DNA of 5,682 nt from Verrucomicrobiota bacterium (GCA_003641465.1 QNAJ01000111.1:1-5682), one strand, 5' to 3'; counted from the stretch's first letter, positions 1-5,676 are shown. Numbers and translations: made by a program. Notes: generated from the sequence alone by a model not told the origin.

Positions 1-2
1 GG

Positions 3-143
3 AAACACTTGCCCGAGCCTTCCGCTGAGGCGTTTCCTCCGCGATGCACTGTCTTCTATGTGTACGGCGTAAACCTGGCTCGCTGTGAACTGGTCAAAGT
101 GGGCGTTATCCACCGGCCTTTCTCAGGCCCGCCGACAGAATAA
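3..143 (+). CDS. Possible C-terminal end of a gene entering from the left edge (doubtful)
   Basis: This plus-strand frame is open from the window edge to a TAA at 141-143, giving 46 residues with no start inside the window. The translation has a hydrophobic patch reading VFYVYGVNLA and ends in FSGPPTE. I recognise no family. About 61% of third codon positions are G or C, roughly the background composition, so codon use does not decide. If real, it would overlap the end of the convergent PAP2 gene by 38 bases, which argues somewhat against it. An open frame of 46 codons is not rare in GC-rich DNA. Apart from this frame, positions 1-105 show no gene, RNA or hairpin terminator that I can support. 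Confidence 0.2.
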   Translation, partial: KHLPEPSAEAFPPRCTVFYVYGVNLARCELVKVGVIHRPFSGPPTE

Positions 144-789
144 CGCCGCAGATCGCCCCCAGATATGCTCCCGCAACCACGTCCGAAAGATAATGATCCC
201 GCAGATAGATTCTCGCCCAGCCGGTTGCCGCCGCCCCCGCCATAAGCAGGCCCCCGAGGGCGGGATGACATTCCACCGCCGGAACGGCAGTGGCAAACGC
301 CACCGCCGTATGCGCCGATGGAAAACTCTGAAACTCCTCTTCAAAAGAAAAGGGATGCCAAGGTTGTGCAGAGACGTACGGGCGCGGCCGGCCCACCACA
401 ACTCGGATCGCGTTGTCCGTTATACCCGCCATCACCACGCTCGCCAGCATAGCCATCGCGAACAGGCGCAGCCGCCTGCGTGAAGCAATCCGCCCCGCCA
501 GCCAACATCCCATGATCAACAATCCCGGCATCTTGGTGGGCTGGGCCTTGGAACTTATCTCGCGGGCCAGATGTCTCACGGTTTCCGGCCGCTCCCTCTG
601 CAGTACCAGCTCCTCTACTGCCGGGTCCAGCATCACGGCCGCCGCCGTGAGTAACAGCCCCGTAAACACCAGCCTCTGCGCTCTGCGTCGCACTGCGGGC
701 CACCCTGACCGTACAGCGCAGGCCGCCATACGAACATCATCCGCAATTTCCGAAAATCCGGTTCCCTGGTACCGCAGCCACCCGCGCAT
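106..789 (-). CDS. PAP2-family membrane phosphatase (phosphatidic acid phosphatase type 2 / acid phosphatase superfamily)
   Basis: This 227-residue integral membrane protein carries the three-part PAP2 signature: R129-x6-R136-P137 (family K/R-x6-RP), P157-S158-A159-H160 (PSAH), and R193-x5-H199-x3-D203. H160 and H199 would be the catalytic pair, with H199 forming the phospho-histidine intermediate. Hydrophobic segments lie around 38-54, 88-101, 108-125, 161-172, 180-192 and 203-220, matching the usual multi-pass fold with the active site at the membrane face. Members dephosphorylate lipid phosphates such as phosphatidate, undecaprenyl pyrophosphate or phosphatidylglycerophosphate, and sequence alone does not choose among these. 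The ATG at 789 is preceded by GGGGAG at a spacing of 6. The gene is divergent from a nucleotide-sugar epimerase with a 100-base gap, so an envelope or glycan-lipid role is a reasonable inference. No terminator is visible after the TAA. Confidence 0.9.
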   Translation of the reverse strand: MRGWLRYQGTGFSEIADDVRMAACAVRSGWPAVRRRAQRLVFTGLLLTAAAVMLDPAVEELVLQRERPETVRHLAREISSKAQPTKMPGLLIMGCWLAGRIASRRRLRLFAMAMLASVVMAGITDNAIRVVVGRPRPYVSAQPWHPFSFEEEFQSFPSAHTAVAFATAVPAVECHPALGGLLMAGAAATGWARIYLRDHYLSDVVAGAYLGAICGVILSAGLRKAGG

Positions 790-805
790 GTTCCGCTCCC
801 CGCCC

Positions 806-839
806 GCCGGGACACAATTAAGGTTGCCTGAATCCCGGC
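806..839. repeat. Perfect 7-bp inverted repeat in the divergent intergenic region
   Basis: GCCGGGA (806-812) and TCCCGGC (833-839) are perfect reverse complements separated by 20 bases of more AT-rich sequence. They sit between the divergent starts at 789 and 890. The position would suit an operator or a leader hairpin. With a stem this short in GC-rich DNA, chance is also a fair explanation. No convincing -35/-10 pair was found for either gene. Confidence 0.2.
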
Positions 840-889
840 CCTGTGCCAGTTATGAATGGAGCGCAGATATACCAGGAAGGCCAGGCAGA

Positions 890-1837
890 ATGAAGTGTAT
901 AGTCACAGGCGCAGCTGGCTTTATCGGATCTCACCTCTGCGAAGCGCTGGTCGCCGAGGGGCATGAAGTTGTCGGGATAGACGCTTTCATTCCTTACTAT
1001 CCCCGCGCCATCAAGGAATCCAATCTGCACGACCTGCGCCGCCGGCCGGAGTTCACGTTCGTTGAAGGCGATCTGCGCACCATGAATCTGGATCCTTTGA
1101 TGAAAGGAGTTGATGTGGTGTTTCACCTGGCTGCCATGCCCGGATTGATGAAAAGCTGGAGTGATCTGGACCTATACAGCACCTGCAACATTCTGGCGAC
1201 CCAGAGGCTTCTGGAGGCCGCCCGGCATTATTCGGTTGCCCACTTCATTCACGCCTCGACTTCCAGTGTCTATGGCCGAAATGCGGACGGGGACGAGGCC
1301 AGCCCCCTGCGTCCGGTATCCCCCTACGGGGTCACCAAGCTGGCGGCGGAACATCTGTGCCTTGCTTACCGGGAGAATTTCGGTATCCCGGTGACCATCC
1401 TGCGCTATTTTTCCGTGTACGGGCCGCGCCAGCGGCCTGACATGGGCTATCACATCCTGATCCGAAGCATACTCGAAGGCACACCTTTTCCGCTCTACGG
1501 GGACGGCGAGCAGACCCGCAGCAACACTTTCATCCGCGACTGCATCGCAGCCACCCTGCTGGCCGCCCAGCGGCGCGATGTGTCCATCGGCGAAATATTC
1601 AATGTGGGTGGCGGGCAGGTTGTCTCGCTCAACGAAGTCATCGCAATGGTTGAAAAGCTGGCCGGCCGCAAGGCCCGTATCGAGCGACGGCCACCTCGGC
1701 CGGGCGATCAGCGGCATACCTGTGCCGACATCAGCAAGGCCCGCAAGCTGCTGGGATACGAACCGACCACCCCGGTAAGCCAAGGACTGCAAGCCCAGTT
1801 GGAATGGCAGAAAAACATCCTGGGCCATGGGCGGTAA
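890..1837 (+). CDS. NAD-dependent epimerase/dehydratase, UDP-glucose 4-epimerase-like (extended SDR)
   Basis: This 315-residue cytosolic enzyme has a Rossmann N-half. It shows the NAD-binding TGAAGFIG glycine motif (G7, G10, G13), D31 at the end of beta-2 for the NAD ribose, D61-L62, and HLAA at 79-82. The catalytic set is a Ser/Thr cluster at 123-126 (STSS before VYG), Y146 and K150 (YGVTK). The substrate-side motif RYFSVYGPRQRPDM spans 172-185, followed by LYGDGEQTR at 202-210. This is the pattern of enzymes that epimerise or dehydrate UDP- or dTDP-sugars for polysaccharide synthesis. The exact sugar cannot be read from sequence. The same frame is open upstream to 413, but that part is antisense to the PAP2 gene. 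The ATG at 890 begins exactly at the Rossmann fold and has AGGAAGG 9 bases before it, so it is the start. It converges on the next gene with 24 bases between stops. Confidence 0.92.
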   Translation: MKCIVTGAAGFIGSHLCEALVAEGHEVVGIDAFIPYYPRAIKESNLHDLRRRPEFTFVEGDLRTMNLDPLMKGVDVVFHLAAMPGLMKSWSDLDLYSTCNILATQRLLEAARHYSVAHFIHASTSSVYGRNADGDEASPLRPVSPYGVTKLAAEHLCLAYRENFGIPVTILRYFSVYGPRQRPDMGYHILIRSILEGTPFPLYGDGEQTRSNTFIRDCIAATLLAAQRRDVSIGEIFNVGGGQVVSLNEVIAMVEKLAGRKARIERRPPRPGDQRHTCADISKARKLLGYEPTTPVSQGLQAQLEWQKNILGHGR

Positions 1838-1861
1838 GTCGCCCGGCCATTACGTATACTC

Positions 1862-3172
1862 TCACCCGTCTCTGCGCTGCCGCGTTGCCCGACGGCTGAA
1901 GGAAGGCTGCCGGCCGGAAGTAGGGACTGCCAGCCGTCCATCAAAAAACTCGATCACGTGACCGCGATCTATGAGCCAGCGCAGTGGACTGAGAATCTCC
2001 TGCGCTTCCGGGGAAGAGGGATCAGCTTGGGGACGCAACCCCTTGAGCAACTCGCCCCGCGTGCAACCCGGATGATCACGAAGAAACTGCAGAACCTCCC
2101 GGATTGAGACCACTGCCTCCGCAGGATCCAGGGGTTCCGGCTTGATAGGCGTAGCAAAGGCCTCTCCACGCCGGATGGAGAAAATATGCAGTCCCATATG
2201 ACGGAAAGCGGGTCTCAAAGCGAGCACCAGGGTAAACGGATGCCGGCTCTCCCGGCGCCACACCTCCCGGACCAGATCCTTCACCGGTCCGTCTGCCATC
2301 TGCTGGATGATCTGAGGCCGTACGATCGCCTTGCGCACCTCGCGTACCAAGTGAGGCGCATATTCGCGAAGAATCCGTGCCTCGGCTTCCGTACGGCTCA
2401 ACAGTTCGGCGCTGCCTTCCCGGTTTTTCGGGCGGTACCTGCGGACCCGCCGACTTTCCTGCTTCCACTGCTCGACCAATTCCGGGTCCCGCACTATTTC
2501 AATCTGACGCCGGTATTCCTCAAGCGGCAGGTCGGGAAAGCGGGAACGGTGCACTTCCCGTACCCGATCCTCAAAGCCATGGTAATTGGGGGGACCCAGA
2601 AGAACCCCGGAGAGCCGGCAACGGCCGACACACGTATAGGTGCCTTCCGGAACTTCGCCTTCCTCCTCAACGATTTCGAACAGGTCTTCCATATGCCGGG
2701 CAATCACGTGTGAATTGAACGTCAGCTGATCCAGATAAACCGCCCCACACTTCCGGCACTGAAGAAGCTTGCGATCGGGATCGGCACCCGGCTCAAGCTC
2801 GATTTTGACCAGATAATTCTCCGGATTTGACAGGAATAATTCCGCCAGTTGCAGCAGCGGGTAAGCTTTCCGGGTGGCGTGTATTTTCTTTACCACCCGC
2901 CCCAGCCTCTCCTTCTCCGGAATAAAAGAAACCTGCAGCGGCGGAGGTGCTTGCTGAGTTTCCGTGGGCCGCACCGGCCGCTCGGCCGGCGGCGCAACCC
3001 GGCGGCTACGGGACGTTCTCGGTGGTCGGCGCTCAATATCCCGCCTTTCTTCGACGCTGACATACGGATTCACGCCCGGAGGACGCCGCGCCCAGGTAGG
3101 TACAAAATTCAGCTCCAGCAGAACCTCCGGGTCAGCCGGCCGATCAGGGGGCCTGGAATCTTCGCCTTCCAT
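1862..3172 (-). CDS. Uncharacterised protein with a C2H2-type zinc finger and a C-terminal winged-helix-like domain
   Basis: I do not recognise this 436-residue protein as a named family. Residues 1-80 are rich in Pro, Arg and Glu and look disordered. A helical segment covers about 85-125. C139-x2-C142-x12-H155-x4-H160 fits a classical C2H2 zinc finger, which is uncommon in bacterial proteins. A second Cys-rich patch follows (C181, C185), leading into a distinctive LLGPPNYHGF stretch at 191-200 that may be conserved or metal-binding. Residues 205-285 are charged and helical. Residues 351-417 have helix-turn-helix/winged-helix character, ending in VIEFFDGRLAVP. The tail is strongly basic. Nucleic-acid binding is inferred, not shown. 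The ATG has AGGAG 9 bases upstream. It is the third gene of the minus-strand cluster after parB and the M28 enzyme, 76 bases downstream of the latter, so it is probably co-transcribed but may also have its own control. Confidence 0.85.
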   Translation of the reverse strand: MEGEDSRPPDRPADPEVLLELNFVPTWARRPPGVNPYVSVEERRDIERRPPRTSRSRRVAPPAERPVRPTETQQAPPPLQVSFIPEKERLGRVVKKIHATRKAYPLLQLAELFLSNPENYLVKIELEPGADPDRKLLQCRKCGAVYLDQLTFNSHVIARHMEDLFEIVEEEGEVPEGTYTCVGRCRLSGVLLGPPNYHGFEDRVREVHRSRFPDLPLEEYRRQIEIVRDPELVEQWKQESRRVRRYRPKNREGSAELLSRTEAEARILREYAPHLVREVRKAIVRPQIIQQMADGPVKDLVREVWRRESRHPFTLVLALRPAFRHMGLHIFSIRRGEAFATPIKPEPLDPAEAVVSIREVLQFLRDHPGCTRGELLKGLRPQADPSSPEAQEILSPLRWLIDRGHVIEFFDGRLAVPTSGRQPSFSRRATRQRRDG

Positions 3173-3183
3173 TCCCGAAAACT

Positions 3184-3198
3184 CCTGCTTATAGCAGG
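3184..3198 (-). promoter_or_regulatory. Small hairpin overlapping the ribosome binding site of the zinc-finger gene
   Basis: On the minus strand CCTGCT-ATA-AGCAGG forms a 6-bp stem with a 3-nt loop. The last three stem bases (AGG) are the first bases of the AGGAG Shine-Dalgarno sequence that serves the ATG at 3172. If it folds in the mRNA it would partly hide the ribosome binding site. The stem is short, and the TATAAG inside it could instead be a -10 element, although no good -35 is seen at 16-17 bases. Confidence 0.3.
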
Positions 3199-3237
3199 CC
3201 GATCTACATTTCCAGATATTTTACTCCCTTTCGATAA

Positions 3238-3263
3238 CCGGCCCGCGGCTATTTCCGGGCCGG
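3238..3263 (-). other. GC-rich hairpin spanning the stop codon of the M28 gene
   Basis: CCGGCCCG and CGGGCCGG form a perfect 8-bp stem around a 10-nt loop, and the loop contains the TAG stop of the M28 gene. The bases after the stem on the minus strand (TTATCGAAAGGG) contain no T-run, so it is not a standard intrinsic terminator. It could stabilise the upstream mRNA end or lower downstream expression. Confidence 0.4.
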
Positions 3264-4217
3264 CATCTGCTCACAGTCATCCAGACGCCGCACCATCTCC
3301 ACCACAATCCGACCGACTATTTCCAGACTCCTGGCGGAAACGTGCTCCAGTGAATCCTCAAGCGTGTGCCAGTAGTCATTCCGGCCGGGCGCACTGCCGT
3401 AATAGAAGTCGATAATGTCAATGGCCGGAATCCCGCACCGTAGAAACGGCACATGGTCATCCAGAATAGGCCCCGGATATGACCTCACCAGCCCCTCGAA
3501 CCCAAGATCTGCCGCGCACCGCTGCAGCAGGGAGATCAGGGATGTGCTGCAATTCGGAGGGATCGTCAGTTCCAGATCTCTGTCACCCACCATGTCGACA
3601 ATGACAGCTGCCCTGATGCGCTTCACCGCTCCCGATTGGATCAGACGGCGTGCCAACCGGCGACTGCCGTGCAGCCCGTCATGCGGCCCGTATGAGCGGC
3701 GACACTCTTCCCCGTCGAAAAAGACCACCCATTTCTCCATCCTCTGTCCGCTAGAGGCAGCCAACACCCGGGCGATCTCCAGCAGTACCGCGGTGCTGGA
3801 TCCGGAATCATTCGCCCCCTGGAACCGGCGGCCGATTCCCGCCTTCGTGTCATAGTGTCCTCCGATGATCACCACAGAATCACACTGTCCCGGTATGATC
3901 CCCATCACATTGGTGAACCTGCCTCTCCCCCAGGGAGTATCTTCACTGAAACTGTCCAGCCTCACCTGTATACCGGCGTCCCTGAGACGACGGGCGATGA
4001 ACTCGGCCGCTTGCGCCGCCCCTTCGGTCCCGGCAGTCCGCTCCCCCAGGCGGACCAGCTCCTGCAGATCTTCAAACGCCCGCCTTCCATCGAATTTTGC
4101 AGTTGCCTGACGGCCTTGGGACGCCGCGTGTGCCGCGCTGCCGAAAAAAACCATGCCCGCCGCCAGAACCCCCATCCCTGCAAGTACATACCCCACCTTC
4201 AGCCGGCAGTCTGCCAT
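3249..4217 (-). CDS. Secreted M28-family zinc peptidase / glutaminyl-peptide cyclotransferase-like enzyme
   Basis: This 322-residue exported zinc enzyme starts with a Sec signal peptide: R5/K7, a hydrophobic core at about 8-27, and a likely cleavage after AHA at 29-31. Core motifs follow in order: GGHYDTK 119-125, GANDSG 134-139 (bridging D137), FFDGEE 166-171 (general base E170, metal ligand E171), DMVGD 208-212 (D208), DDHVPF 253-258, and YWHTLED 282-288 (W283, metal ligand H284). The segment after FDGEE, ending HDGLHGSRRLA, and the DDH...WHT arrangement resemble glutaminyl cyclases as much as M28 aminopeptidases. It may therefore release N-terminal amino acids or form N-terminal pyroglutamate, and the sequence fits both. 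A GTG at 4256 would extend it by 13 residues and overlap the parB stop. The ATG at 4217 was chosen because GGAGG lies 6 bases before it and the signal peptide begins there. It lies 35 bases after parB, probably in the same operon. Confidence 0.9.
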   Translation of the reverse strand: MADCRLKVGYVLAGMGVLAAGMVFFGSAAHAASQGRQATAKFDGRRAFEDLQELVRLGERTAGTEGAAQAAEFIARRLRDAGIQVRLDSFSEDTPWGRGRFTNVMGIIPGQCDSVVIIGGHYDTKAGIGRRFQGANDSGSSTAVLLEIARVLAASSGQRMEKWVVFFDGEECRRSYGPHDGLHGSRRLARRLIQSGAVKRIRAAVIVDMVGDRDLELTIPPNCSTSLISLLQRCAADLGFEGLVRSYPGPILDDHVPFLRCGIPAIDIIDFYYGSAPGRNDYWHTLEDSLEHVSARSLEIVGRIVVEMVRRLDDCEQMPARK

Positions 4218-4252
4218 TGAGATCCTCCGAACGGCGTCTCCGCTGGCGTTGC

Positions 4253-5143
4253 TCACAAGTCTCTAAGGCCGAGAAACTGCAGCAGCCGGTCAAGCTCTTC
4301 GGGCGAATAAAATTCTATCACGATTCGGCCGCTCCGGCTCTTTCCGCTGGAGTAGGTACGGGAAGAATGCACCTTCACGGGGGTGCCGAGGGTCCTCCGA
4401 AGCTCTTCCTCAATACGTTGCAGATGCCCTTCCGGGATATCGTCCGCTCCGCCCGTTCCGCGCCGGGTCCGTTGACGGCGGGCGACAATACGTTCAAGCT
4501 GCCGGACCGAAAGTTGCTCAGAAGCAACCCGCTTGGCGAGCAGGATCTGCTCCGGCGCCGTTTCGACTCCCAGCAGAACCTTGGCGTGGCCCGCGGTGAT
4601 CTTCCCTTGCGCCAGCATCTGCTGTACCTCTGCAGGGAGCTCAAGCAGCCTCAGCGAATTAGTGATTGTGGCTCGAGCCTTACCCACGTGCCGGGCGATC
4701 TCGTCGTGGCTGAGACCGAACTGCTCAGCAAGCGTCCGGTAACCACGGGCCTCCTCCAGAGGGTTGAGATCTTCCCTCTGCAGGTTCTCAATCAGCGCCA
4801 GCTCCAACGCGCGGCGATCGTCCGCCTCGATAACAATCACCGGCGCCTGATCAATACCGGCCATCCCGGCGGCACGGAAGCGCCGCTCCCCGGCAACCAG
4901 CTCGTACCTCCCGCCTGGCTTACGCCGCACGATCAGAGGTTGCAGAATGCCCTGTTCCCGGATCGAGTCGGCCAGCTCGCGGAGAGCTCCCTCATCCATT
5001 GCTCGCCGGGGCTGCCAGGGAGCTGGATCTATCAGATCCAGGGGAATCCTCTCGGCGGCCGCGGCCTCTGTACCGGCTAGCTTCGCAGAATCCTTGAGCA
5101 GCGCATCCAGTCCTTTCCCCAGCCCGGCCTGCTTGGGAGTCAC
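4253..5143 (-). CDS. parB: Chromosome-partitioning protein ParB (Spo0J/ParB CTPase clamp)
   Basis: ParB loads at parS sites near the origin, closes into a CTP-dependent sliding clamp and partners ParA and SMC in chromosome segregation. At 296 residues it has normal length with all family parts. The N-terminal GLGKGLDALL (8-17) is the usual ParA-contact peptide. The CTP/nuclease-like domain has QPRR at 44-47, the GERRFRAA box at 85-92 and ENLQREDLNPLEEA at 119-132. The helix-turn-helix DNA-binding region covers about 144-170 (LSHDEIARHVGK onward). A charged linker is at about 222-236 and the dimerisation domain runs from about 238 to the end. The start is GTG at 5143 with GGAGG 7 bases upstream. 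Unusually, no parA precedes it in the 539 bases upstream inside this window, and an M28 enzyme follows instead. Confidence 0.95.
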   Translation of the reverse strand: MTPKQAGLGKGLDALLKDSAKLAGTEAAAAERIPLDLIDPAPWQPRRAMDEGALRELADSIREQGILQPLIVRRKPGGRYELVAGERRFRAAGMAGIDQAPVIVIEADDRRALELALIENLQREDLNPLEEARGYRTLAEQFGLSHDEIARHVGKARATITNSLRLLELPAEVQQMLAQGKITAGHAKVLLGVETAPEQILLAKRVASEQLSVRQLERIVARRQRTRRGTGGADDIPEGHLQRIEEELRRTLGTPVKVHSSRTYSSGKSRSGRIVIEFYSPEELDRLLQFLGLRDL

Positions 5144-5191
5144 TTCGCTTCCTCCAGCTCACGTCATGGCCGTCTTCTCATTCGATTCTTC

Positions 5192-5219
5192 ATTACTTGG
5201 TTTTCCCCCTCGGCGTCAA
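5192..5219 (-). promoter_or_regulatory. Candidate sigma70-type promoter for parB
   Basis: On the minus strand TTGACG (5219-5214, 5 of 6 consensus) is separated by 16 bases from AGTAAT (5197-5192, 4 of 6). Transcription would start near 5185, giving a leader of about 40 bases before the GTG at 5143. Found by eye, so moderate to low confidence. Confidence 0.3.
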
Positions 5220-5376
5220 GAACACCCTGCTCATCTGAGTATCCGTAGAGCCGGAAAAGAGAACCTTCATACTGCCCCGATCCGGCGTAGATTATGTGAA
5301 TCGTGCAACAAATGGCGGCGGAGCAGCGGTGTTTCCGGATATGGACGAAAGCGTGTTGGAACGCAATTCGTCGAGA
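5220..5376. other. Non-coding stretch with no recognisable gene
   Basis: Between the candidate parB promoter and the first direct repeat I see no protein gene, RNA gene, parS site or terminator. A minus-strand 25-codon frame (ATG 5270 to TAA 5195-5193) has only a poor ribosome binding site and resembles nothing I know. The plus-strand open frames running through here continue into tRNA sequence and are artefacts. Confidence 0.5.
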
Positions 5377-5398
5377 AAAGTCCGCACTTGTGCCGCAG
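5377..5398 (+). repeat. 22-nt direct repeat, left copy
   Basis: This 22-mer (AAAGTCCGCACTT followed by GTGCCGCAG) matches the one at 5531-5552 at 20 of 22 positions. The two differences, at 5382 and 5385, break the palindrome seen in the other copy. The copies lie 154 bases apart and in different reading frames, so the likeness is at nucleotide level and not from shared coding. Confidence 0.6.
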
Positions 5399-5458
5399 AA
5401 TGGCGGGATACTTGCACTGCCCGTCCTGCCTCATTACTGTACGTGTGTCACTGTTCCT

Positions 5459-5511
5459 GGAGGCGTAGCGCAGCCTGGCAGCGCGTCAGCTTTGGGAGCT
5501 GAAGGTCGTGG
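5459..5511 (+). pseudogene. 3'-truncated copy of tRNA-Pro(TGG)
   Basis: Positions 5462-5511 are identical over 50 nt to 5584-5633 of the intact tRNA-Pro, an offset of 122. The copy keeps most of the acceptor 5' strand, the D arm, the anticodon arm with TGG at 5493-5495, the variable region and the first four bases of the T stem. The first three acceptor bases read GGA instead of CGG. After 5511 the tRNA match ends: there is no matching T stem and no acceptor 3' strand that can pair with GGAGGCG. It should not fold into a working tRNA. It may still be transcribed, since a weak TTGCAC-N17-TACTGT pair lies at 5412-5440. The absence of any substitution in 50 nt suggests a recent duplication or ongoing gene conversion. 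Confidence 0.75.
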
Positions 5512-5529
5512 CCCCGCCTTCAGGCGGGG
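5512..5529 (+). other. Perfect GC hairpin at the breakpoint of the truncated tRNA copy
   Basis: CCCCGCC-TTCA-GGCGGGG forms a 7-bp perfect stem with a 4-nt loop, starting at the first base after identity to the tRNA is lost. No T-run follows (TAAAG), so it is not a standard intrinsic terminator. Confidence 0.6.
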
Positions 5530-5530
5530 T

Positions 5531-5552
5531 AAAGTTCGAACTTGTGCCGCAG
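5531..5552 (+). repeat. 22-nt direct repeat, right copy, with a 12-nt palindrome
   Basis: This is the second copy of the 22-mer at 5377-5398. Here the centre is the perfect palindrome AAGTTCGAACTT (5532-5543). It contains GTTCGAA, which is also the core of the tRNA T loop, so it may have been derived from or targeted to tRNA sequence. Its TTGTGC (5542-5547), 18 bases before CACAAT (5566-5571), could serve as a weak promoter for the intact tRNA. Confidence 0.6.
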
Positions 5553-5676
5553 CCCCCTCAATGTCCACAATCTCTCACGTCGGGGCGTAGCGCAGCCTGG
5601 CAGCGCGTCAGCTTTGGGAGCTGAAGGTCGTGGGTTCGAATCCCACCGCCCCGACTGACCTTATCCGGCTGCGGCA
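5545..5676. repeat. 10-nt inverted repeat flanking the intact tRNA-Pro
   Basis: TGCCGCAGCC at 5545-5554 has a perfect reverse complement, GGCTGCGGCA, at 5667-5676. The intact tRNA lies between the two arms. The left arm overlaps the end of the right 22-nt repeat. Chance cannot be excluded for 10 GC-rich bases. Confidence 0.35.
5581..5654 (+). tRNA. tRNA-Pro (anticodon TGG)
   Basis: This 74-nt sequence folds as a complete cloverleaf. The acceptor stem is CGGGGCG (5581-5587) with CGCCCCG (5647-5653). The D stem is GCGC with GCGC. The anticodon stem is TCAGC with GCTGA around the loop TTTGGGA, with anticodon TGG at 5615-5617. The T stem is GTGGG with CCCAC around TTCGAAT. The discriminator is A5654. 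The C at position 1, paired with G72, and the acceptor sequence are typical of bacterial proline tRNAs. TGG can read all or most proline codons. The 3' CCA is not encoded (CTG follows), so a CCA-adding enzyme would be needed. A weak promoter candidate, TTGTGC-N18-CACAAT, ends 10 bases before the gene. No terminator is visible in the remaining 28 bases. Confidence 0.95.

Noticed and set aside
413..889. Plus-strand N-terminal extension of the epimerase frame (159 extra codons)
   Set aside because: It is antisense to the PAP2 gene, which has all its motifs, while the ATG at 890 has a good ribosome binding site and begins at the Rossmann fold.
1954..1961. TCACGTGA as a parS site for ParB (also TCACGTG at 2704-2710)
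   Set aside because: Only the central 8 of the 16 consensus positions match, and both sites lie inside a gene where CACGTG encodes His-Val.
4218..4256. GTG at 4256 as the start of the M28 gene, overlapping the parB stop
   Set aside because: It has only a weak upstream AG-rich sequence, whereas the ATG at 4217 has GGAGG at 6 bases and puts the signal peptide at the very N-terminus.
5191..5270. Short minus-strand frame of 25 codons before parB, followed by an overlapping 9-codon frame
   Set aside because: The ribosome binding site is poor, there is no recognisable sequence, and the length is compatible with chance. I also checked whether it might be the end of parA: in the frame that enters the parB start as ELEEAK-stop, a TGA lies just 7 codons earlier.
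5512..5529. Intrinsic terminator
   Set aside because: The stem is suitable, but no T-run follows on either strand.
5462..5530. First tRNA copy as a functional tRNA with an inserted hairpin
   Set aside because: Removing 5512-5533 restores GTTCGAA, but the following bases cannot pair with GTGGG, and no acceptor 3' strand is present.
5377..5552. CRISPR array
   Set aside because: Only two imperfect repeats, 132 bases apart, with no regular spacers and no cas genes.
5296..5590. Plus-strand open frames of 68 and 95 codons
   Set aside because: They read through the truncated tRNA, and the 95-codon frame also enters the intact tRNA. The AQPGSASALGAEGRG-type peptide is the translation of tRNA-Pro sequence, and KVRTCAA is the 22-nt repeat translated in two different frames.
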